Assembly (NCBI GenBank): GCA_016931875.1
Contig: JAFGDX010000372.1
Location: 1 to 5,340 of the forward strand
From: Prolixibacteraceae bacterium
GTDB lineage: Bacteria > Bacteroidota > Bacteroidia > Bacteroidales > Prolixibacteraceae
DNA length: 5,340 nucleotides
Reading direction: 5' to 3'
Shown: one piece after another, positions 1 through 5,340 of the stretch
Position numbering within the stretch: the stretch's first letter is position 1
Layout: every line of letters starts with the position of its first letter
Position numbers and translations under genes: made by a program
Notes under the pieces: generated by a model
Database searches by the model: none
Seen by the model: the letters and a program-made list of their open reading frames with translations, nothing else
What the model was told of the DNA's origin: nothing

Positions 1-2
1 AT

Positions 3-3000
3 TTACTTCTGCTGTTGGTTTTTATTTTTGGTTTTACTGCAAATGATTTGCAGAGCGAGTTTTTTGTTCTGAACTGGAACCGTTTGGCACCTGATCGCCA
101 AAGAGAGAATCATTTGTATCCGTTTACGTTCAACGAAGCTGCTTATCGTCTGGAAGACAGTGGATTGCCTTATTTTTCAAAAATAGTTGATCTGCCGGAA
201 GCGCAAAACAGATTTAAATTTACAATAGTGAATCCGCATTTTGAGGAGCTTGAAAGTGATTCTGATACGGCTTTTTTTAATTCAGTGTCCGGTGAAGTAA
301 TCGTTGAAACACAAATCTTAAAATCGGGCAATACACAAAAAGCGGAGTTGAAGATTCTGCCTTTTAAAAGGGAAGGAGAGAAACTATTCCGGCTAACAAG
401 CTTTCATCTGAAAAAAATTCCGGTTCAAAATAAAAGTGCAGAGATTGCTGTTCATGAATGGAAATCACAATCGGTTTTAAACAGCGGAAAGTGGGTAAAG
501 ATAAAAACTCAGGGCAAGGGAATTTATAAAATTCGCTATTCAACACTTACCGAGTGGGGGTTTGCCAATCCAGCCCAGGTAAATGTATACGGAAATGGCG
601 GTCTTCAGCTTTCAGAAAAACCGGGCGAAATAACCTACGATGACCTGGAGCAGAGTGCGGTTTGGCACGGTGAAAACAACGGTGAAAACTGTCTGTTTTT
701 TTATTCCCCGGGCAATATAAAATGGGAGGTAAATAATAGCGGAGAATATTTTGAACATCAAAATCACGATTATGCAAACCAGGGGTTTTTCTTTTTAACC
801 CAGGACGTGGGTGCAACAAAAACTCCGCAAATGCAGGAAGAGATTACAGAAACATCTACGCACCGGCTGACTGGTTTTGACGCTTACACATTTTATGAAA
901 AAGATGCAATCAATCTCATTTCTTCAGGGAAACAGTGGTTTGGAGAGAAATTTGCCCACAACCAGTCACAAAGTTTTAATTTTAGTCTCCCCGGAATCAG
1001 TTCTTCACAAGAAGTTGCAATAAAAATCAATGCCGCCGCACGCTCGTACCAGTCGTCCCGAATGATAGTAAAGGTGAATTCAGTTGGTTTGGAAGGAATT
1101 ACTTTTTCAAAAGTCAATACCGACGATCCGGTTGATTTATATGCAAGTGAAAGAAACAGCACCTCTTTATTGGAATCCGGCAGTGAAAACCTGAAAATAG
1201 ATATAACATTTGTGGGGAGCAATGCCAGCGCGGTTGCGTGGCTCGATTATATCGAAATCAACTATAAACGAAGCCTGGTTTTAAATGAAGGAGCCCTGTT
1301 TTTTCGCGATTTGGGGTCGGTGGGTGAAGGCAATATTGCGGAATTCGAAATTGAATCCCCGACTTCATCTGTCAGAATTTTTGATGTGACGGATGTAAAT
1401 AATATTGTTGAGCTGCCTTCGCAAAATTCAGGAAACAAATACAAAATCAAAAGGCCTTCCGATACATTAAGGGAATATGTGGCGTTCAACCGCGGGGGGA
1501 ATTTTCCCGAACCGGAACTGGAGGGCAATGTTGAAAATCAAAATCTGCACAGCCTTGCTACTCCCGAGTTTTTAATCATTACACATCCTTCGTTTTTAAA
1601 TGCCGCACAGGAGCTGGCTGAATTTCATAAAAACCGCGACGGATTGAATACTGAGGTGGTTGTTTCCACAAAAGTTTACAATGAATTCAGTTCGGGGAAT
1701 TTTGATGCAACAGGGATCCGTAATTTTATAAAAATGTTTTACGACCGGGGAACTACCTTGAAATACGTTTTGCTTTTTGGCGATGGGAGTTTTGATAACA
1801 AAAATACAACTGACAGTGATCTGAATTTTATTCCAACTTACCAATCTGCCAATTCCTTAAATCCGGTTGGTTCGTTTATTACCGATGATTATTTTGTGCT
1901 TTTGGAAGACGGAGAAAGTGTTTATGATGGCGCCGTTGATTTGGGTATCGGGCGAATTCCTGCCTCAACACCTTACCAGGCCGGGGTAGTGGTTGAAAAA
2001 ATCAAAAACTATCATTCTCCGCAGGCATTGGGAAACTGGCGGAATATACTCTGCTTTATCGGCGACGATGAAGACGGGAATATTCACATGGGTGATTCGG
2101 AAAAACTGGCCAACCTGGTAAATCAAAATCATAAAGAATTTGTAACCGATAAAATTTATTTTGATGCTTTTATGCAGGAAACGAGTACATCGGGCGAACG
2201 ATATCCCGAGGTTACCGAAGCAATTAACAAGCGGGTGCAGGACGGGGTGTTGATCCTGAATTATGTGGGGCACGCCAACGAGCGGTTTCTGGCCGATGAA
2301 CACGTGCTGGATGTAAGCAATATAAATTCATGGTCGAATGCAAACACACTGCCCATTTTTGTAACAGCCACCTGCGAATTCAGTCGTTTTGATTCGGATG
2401 AAATGTCGGCGGGGGAATATGTGTTGTTTCATCCGGGCGGAGGTGGAATTGGTCTTTTTTCCACTACAAGGCTGGTGGTTTCGGGGCCCAACTACCTGCT
2501 CAGCCGAAGTTTTTACAACCAGGTTTTTCAACGCGACGAAAACGGGGCACACTACCGGATGGGCGATATTATGCGTTTGGCCAAAATAAATACAGCCAAT
2601 ACCACCAACAAGCGAAATTTCAGCCTGCTGGCCGATCCGGCGCTGCAACTTTCTTATCCCGAACACAAGGTGGTTACAACAACCATCAACAACCGGGATG
2701 CTTTTTCTGACCCTGACACTATCGGAGCCCTGCAAAAAATTACCATCACAGGTTATGTTGCTGATGCTGACGGCGACCGGATGGAAAATTTCTCAGGGGA
2801 AATTAGTCCTACGGTTTACGACAAGGCCATCGAAATGGAAACCCTGGGAAATGCCGGGCAAACACCCATGGGGTTTAAGGTACAGGAGAATGTAATTTAC
2901 AAAGGGGTTGCGAGTGTTACCAACGGAGAGTTTTCGTTTAGTTTTGTTGTTCCCAAAGACATTTCGTACAGCCTGGGAAACGGGAAAATAATCTACTACG

Positions 3001-3728
3001 CCAGTAATGGCGAAACCGATGCTCACGGGGCTTTCGAAAACTTTGTAATTGGGGGTACCGGAAATCAGGTTTCCGACACACAGGGACCCGAAATACAACT
3101 TTACCTCGATTCGGACAAATTTACCACGGGTGACAAAACCAGTAAAAACCCTACTTTGCTGGCTTTTCTTTCCGATGAAAGCGGAATAAACACAGCAGGC
3201 ACCGGTATCGGTCACGATATTACGGCGGTGCTCGACAACGATTTTTCAAACGTTTTTGTTCTGAACAACTATTACCAGGCAAATGCCGATGATTATACCA
3301 GCGGTGAAATTCTGTTCCCGTTTACCAACCTTACACCCGGGAAACACACGCTAAAATTAAAAGCATGGGATGTGGCCAACAACTCTTCCGAAGTGGAAGT
3401 GGAGTTTGTGGTTTCCGGTGAATTGATTATTTCCGGGGTAAGCACCTATCCCAACCCGATGACAGATGCTGCCTACTTTGTTTTTGAACACAATCAGTCG
3501 GGGGCTGTTTTTGAAGCACTGATTGAGGTTTTTGACATTTACGGGAGGCGGGTTGATTATTTTCAGACCCAGGTGGGTTCCAACGGACTGGTAAGTAACC
3601 CGATTCGGTGGGACCCCGGCGAACTCAAGCTGGCAGCCGAAAACGGAATCTATTTCTACCGGATAACCGTTCAAAATGACGACGGGGTAATTGCTTCTAA
3701 ATCAGGGAAACTTATTGTGATGTATTAA
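3..3728 (+). CDS. porU: Type IX secretion system sortase PorU (C25 cysteine peptidase), 5'-partial
   Basis: Cell-surface protease that removes the C-terminal sorting signal of T9SS cargo and, by transpeptidation, attaches the cargo to anionic LPS (known for the P. gingivalis protein). The frame is open to the window edge; numbering from the first whole codon (base 3) gives 1241 residues. Residues 1-13 (LLLLLVFIFGFTA) are a signal-peptide core, so the true start lies upstream. Residues about 155-265 form the PorU N-terminal region (GKWVKIKTQGKGIYKI, VYGNGG, a YANQGFFFLT stretch). The C25 domain spans about 520-885: FGDGSFD at 592-598, GIGRIP at 648-653, probable catalytic His757 (YVGHAN) and Cys791 (TATCEF), 34 residues apart as in gingipain-type enzymes. 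Only three cysteines occur (230, 684, 791). Ig-like beta regions follow at about 890-1140, then a sorting-domain-like end (YPNP 1149-1152, GIYFYRI 1215-1221). The family is usually about 1150-1300 residues, so little is missing. porV directly downstream supports the call. Confidence 0.95.
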   Translation, partial: LLLLLVFIFGFTANDLQSEFFVLNWNRLAPDRQRENHLYPFTFNEAAYRLEDSGLPYFSKIVDLPEAQNRFKFTIVNPHFEELESDSDTAFFNSVSGEVIVETQILKSGNTQKAELKILPFKREGEKLFRLTSFHLKKIPVQNKSAEIAVHEWKSQSVLNSGKWVKIKTQGKGIYKIRYSTLTEWGFANPAQVNVYGNGGLQLSEKPGEITYDDLEQSAVWHGENNGENCLFFYSPGNIKWEVNNSGEYFEHQNHDYANQGFFFLTQDVGATKTPQMQEEITETSTHRLTGFDAYTFYEKDAINLISSGKQWFGEKFAHNQSQSFNFSLPGISSSQEVAIKINAAARSYQSSRMIVKVNSVGLEGITFSKVNTDDPVDLYASERNSTSLLESGSENLKIDITFVGSNASAVAWLDYIEINYKRSLVLNEGALFFRDLGSVGEGNIAEFEIESPTSSVRIFDVTDVNNIVELPSQNSGNKYKIKRPSDTLREYVAFNRGGNFPEPELEGNVENQNLHSLATPEFLIITHPSFLNAAQELAEFHKNRDGLNTEVVVSTKVYNEFSSGNFDATGIRNFIKMFYDRGTTLKYVLLFGDGSFDNKNTTDSDLNFIPTYQSANSLNPVGSFITDDYFVLLEDGESVYDGAVDLGIGRIPASTPYQAGVVVEKIKNYHSPQALGNWRNILCFIGDDEDGNIHMGDSEKLANLVNQNHKEFVTDKIYFDAFMQETSTSGERYPEVTEAINKRVQDGVLILNYVGHANERFLADEHVLDVSNINSWSNANTLPIFVTATCEFSRFDSDEMSAGEYVLFHPGGGGIGLFSTTRLVVSGPNYLLSRSFYNQVFQRDENGAHYRMGDIMRLAKINTANTTNKRNFSLLADPALQLSYPEHKVVTTTINNRDAFSDPDTIGALQKITITGYVADADGDRMENFSGEISPTVYDKAIEMETLGNAGQTPMGFKVQENVIYKGVASVTNGEFSFSFVVPKDISYSLGNGKIIYYASNGETDAHGAFENFVIGGTGNQVSDTQGPEIQLYLDSDKFTTGDKTSKNPTLLAFLSDESGINTAGTGIGHDITAVLDNDFSNVFVLNNYYQANADDYTSGEILFPFTNLTPGKHTLKLKAWDVANNSSEVEVEFVVSGELIISGVSTYPNPMTDAAYFVFEHNQSGAVFEALIEVFDIYGRRVDYFQTQVGSNGLVSNPIRWDPGELKLAAENGIYFYRITVQNDDGVIASKSGKLIVMY

Positions 3729-3785
3729 TTTTTTCGGGGCAAAGTAATTTTTCAGTAAAACAACCGTTCTCTTTTTTAGTTTAAC

Positions 3786-3816
3786 TATGGCAACAAAGAC
3801 AAATATTATATCTTTG
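3786..3816 (+). promoter_or_regulatory. Probable Bacteroidetes-type promoter for porV
   Basis: TATCTTTG at 3809-3816 matches the Bacteroidetes -7 consensus TANNTTTG exactly. TATG at 3786-3789 is one mismatch from the -33 element TTTG, with a 19-bp spacer, within the accepted range. Transcription would begin near 3821-3825, leaving an AT-rich leader of only about 15-20 nt before the porV ATG at 3840. The site lies in the 111-bp gap after porU, so porV (and ispF through the overlap) could be transcribed apart from porU. The match is by eye only; the -33 half is weak and an 8-bp consensus with two free positions can arise by chance in AT-rich DNA. Confidence 0.5.
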
Positions 3817-3839
3817 CAGCGCTCAATTTTAAAAATATT

Positions 3840-5018
3840 ATGATCAAACAATTACGACTATTTTTTATTCTTGCTTTGGTGATTTCTCTGGCAGAAAATG
3901 CGAGTGGACAGGCAACTACTTCAGGAGCAAATACCATTACAACGGCAGTGCCGTTTTTGTCCATCACACCCGACTCAAGAGCCGGTGGGATGGGGGATGC
4001 AGGTGTTGGAACCACTCCCGATGTAACTTCGCAACACTGGAACCCTGCGAAATATGCTTTTGCTGAAAACGATATGGGGGTGGGGCTGTCGTATTCACCC
4101 TGGCTCCGTGCGTTGGTCGACGATATTAACCTGGCTTATCTTGTGGGATACAAAAAACTCGACGATGTGCAGACACTGAGTGCATCTTTGCGTTATTTTT
4201 CGCTGGGAAGCATTCAATTCCGCGATGCTTACGGTACCCCCGGAATGAGCGCCAATCCAAATGAATTTGCACTCGATTTTGGTTATATACGCCAACTTTC
4301 CGATATATTCTCCGGTTCGGTGGCGGTGCGCTATATCCGTTCAGACTTAACCAACGGGCAATACAACGAAACCACCGGGCAAACACATGCCGGAAATTCA
4401 TATGCAGCCGATGTTGCCTTTTATTTATACAATGAATTCAGAGCCAACGGAAAAGACAATATTTTTACAGCCGGTATCAATATTCAGAACATCGGTGCCA
4501 AAATATCATACGACGATGGGGAAACCAAGGATTTTATTCCCACCATGTTAAAACTGGGGGCGGCATACACCACCGAAGTAGACGATTACAACTCGTTTTC
4601 CTTTGCGGTTGAAGCCAATAAACTGCTGGTGCCAACCCCACCGGAAGATACAACAAGTTACGACCCCGGTGATGTTATTTACCCCGGCGGTATCAATTCC
4701 GATATCGGCGTCATCTCAGGTATCTTCAAATCGTTTGGCGATGCCCCGGGTGGTATTTCCGAAGAGCTGCAGGAAATCAATTTTTCGCTGGGGGTGGAAT
4801 ATTGGTACAATCAACAGTTTGCCATCCGCGCCGGTTATTTTTACGAACACGAAAACAAGGGAAACCGTAAATTTATTACCGCCGGTGCAGGCTTAAAAAT
4901 GAATGTTTTTGCGCTCGATTTTTCTTACCTGATACCCACGCAGCGAAACCACCCGCTGGAAAATACGCTGCGGTTTTCACTTACTTTTGATGTTGATGCC
5001 TTTGGAAATCAGCGATGA
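3840..5018 (+). CDS. porV: Type IX secretion system outer-membrane protein PorV
   Basis: Outer-membrane beta-barrel (FadL-like, 14 strands in the known structure) that binds the C-terminal signal of cargo at the Sov translocon and carries it to PorU in the attachment complex with PorQ and PorZ; also called LptO. The 392-residue length is close to the P. gingivalis protein. A signal peptide is clear: Lys3/Arg6, hydrophobic LFFILALVISLA at 7-18, probable cleavage after Gly23 (NASG/QATT). Family features are the N-terminal SRAGGMGDAG at 46-55 and HWNPAKYAF at 66-74, KLLVPTPP near 261-268, SFGDAPGG at 298-305 and the closing strand PLENTLRFSLTF at 372-383. No cysteine is present, as is common for outer-membrane barrels. 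The ATG at 3840 is chosen because it begins the signal peptide; no Shine-Dalgarno is seen, only A/T-rich leader, which is normal in this phylum. porU lies 111 bp upstream and ispF overlaps the stop. Confidence 0.96.
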   Translation: MIKQLRLFFILALVISLAENASGQATTSGANTITTAVPFLSITPDSRAGGMGDAGVGTTPDVTSQHWNPAKYAFAENDMGVGLSYSPWLRALVDDINLAYLVGYKKLDDVQTLSASLRYFSLGSIQFRDAYGTPGMSANPNEFALDFGYIRQLSDIFSGSVAVRYIRSDLTNGQYNETTGQTHAGNSYAADVAFYLYNEFRANGKDNIFTAGINIQNIGAKISYDDGETKDFIPTMLKLGAAYTTEVDDYNSFSFAVEANKLLVPTPPEDTTSYDPGDVIYPGGINSDIGVISGIFKSFGDAPGGISEELQEINFSLGVEYWYNQQFAIRAGYFYEHENKGNRKFITAGAGLKMNVFALDFSYLIPTQRNHPLENTLRFSLTFDVDAFGNQR

Positions 5019-5340
5019 TGATTTACCGTATAGGACAAGGATATGATGTGCACCGCCTTGCTGAGGGAGAAACCTTGTGGCTGGGCGGTGTTTTAGTTCC
5101 GCACCATAAAGGAACCGTGGCTCATTCCGACGGCGATGTGCTTATTCATGCCATTTGCGACGCCATGCTGGGGGCTGTGAAATTGCGCGATATCGGTACA
5201 AATTTCCCGGATACATCCGATGAATTCAAAAACATCGACAGTAAGATTCTGTTAAAAAAATCATACGGTTTGGTCAAACAGAAAGGATACGAAATTGTAA
5301 ACATCGATGCCACCATCAGCGCACAGCAACCCAAACTGAA
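5015..5340 (+). CDS. ispF: 2-C-methyl-D-erythritol 2,4-cyclodiphosphate synthase IspF, 3'-partial
   Basis: Cytosolic trimeric zinc enzyme of the MEP isoprenoid pathway; it cyclises CDP-methylerythritol 2-phosphate to methylerythritol cyclodiphosphate, releasing CMP. The frame runs from the ATG at 5015 through the window end without a stop, giving 108 codons of the usual 155-165. Visible family motifs are GYDVHR with zinc ligands Asp11 and His13, AHSDGDVLIHA with His37-Ser38 and the third ligand His45, then DAMLG, DIGTNFPDT (59-67), the Asp-Ser pair of NIDSK at 75-76 and IDATISAQQPKL at 97-108. Alignment with the E. coli protein, from memory, places these at D8, H10, H34-S35 and H42. Two starts are possible: ATG 5015 overlaps the porV stop as ATGA, ATG 5018 as TGATG; the second leaves an N-terminus (MIYRIGQGYDVH) nearer the family length. 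No Shine-Dalgarno is seen, so initiation probably depends on ribosomes finishing porV. Confidence 0.95.
   Translation, partial: MMIYRIGQGYDVHRLAEGETLWLGGVLVPHHKGTVAHSDGDVLIHAICDAMLGAVKLRDIGTNFPDTSDEFKNIDSKILLKKSYGLVKQKGYEIVNIDATISAQQPKL

Noticed and set aside
2389..2589. A + strand 66-codon frame overlapping the catalytic region of porU
   Set aside because: Out-of-frame shadow of the conserved C25 core; the Cys/Trp/Arg-rich product matches nothing I recognise.
2328..2735. Antisense open frame of 135 codons opposite the catalytic part of porU
   Set aside because: It lies wholly inside a well-supported gene. Its product is rich in Cys, His and Ile without any family motif, and no spacing or start signal suggests a gene.
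2793..3215. Antisense open frame of 140 codons opposite the Ig-like part of porU
   Set aside because: Long only because the + strand gene avoids certain codons; the translation shows no recognisable domain, signal peptide or neighbour in the same direction.
3729..3785. Possible terminator after porU (T-runs at 3729-3734 and 3772-3777)
   Set aside because: I could not find a GC-rich inverted repeat before either T-run, so there is no support for an intrinsic terminator; porU transcription may read into porV.
5146..5334. Antisense 62-codon frame opposite ispF
   Set aside because: The + strand encodes a convincing IspF with all three zinc ligands through this stretch, so the antisense frame is a shadow.
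1..5340. Mobile element, tRNA/rRNA, CRISPR or a new defence or secretion system
   Set aside because: Read on both strands, I saw no direct-repeat array, terminal inverted repeats, transposase motifs or RNA-gene sequence; about 98% of the window is accounted for by three known core genes.

Overview
The window reads as a chromosomal segment of a Bacteroidota bacterium. It holds three genes, all on the + strand: the end-truncated porU, a complete porV and the beginning of ispF. PorU and PorV are the sortase and the cargo-shuttle barrel of the type IX secretion system (T9SS), which is confined to the Bacteroidota. A Bacteroidetes-type promoter (TANNTTTG -7 element) and the absence of clear Shine-Dalgarno sites agree with that. 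IspF belongs to the MEP isoprenoid pathway. Many Flavobacteriaceae use mevalonate instead, so I lean weakly towards a Bacteroidia/Marinilabiliales- or Cytophagia-like host; this is inference.

Layout. Bases 3-3728: porU, missing its 5' end. The window opens inside the hydrophobic core of its signal peptide. Bases 3729-3839: a 111-bp AT-rich intergenic region with a probable porV promoter and a possible 18-codon mini-ORF that overlaps the porV start. Bases 3840-5018: porV, complete with signal peptide. Bases 5015-5340: the first 108 codons of ispF, overlapping the porV stop by 4 bases.

How the parts work together. T9SS cargo crosses the outer membrane through the Sov translocon, which is not in this window. 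PorV takes the cargo there and delivers it to PorU, a C25 (gingipain-like) cysteine protease. PorU removes the cargo's C-terminal signal and joins the protein to anionic LPS. PorU here keeps a plausible His/Cys catalytic pair and ends in a sorting-signal-like domain of its own. IspF makes isoprenoid precursors and has no direct role in secretion, but its start is fused to the porV stop, so the two are probably co-translated.

I see no mobile element, RNA gene, CRISPR array or long non-coding stretch. The window looks like conserved core genome, not an undescribed system. The points most worth checking are the porV leader (promoter versus mini-ORF), the porV-ispF overlap and the sorting-like domain on PorU.
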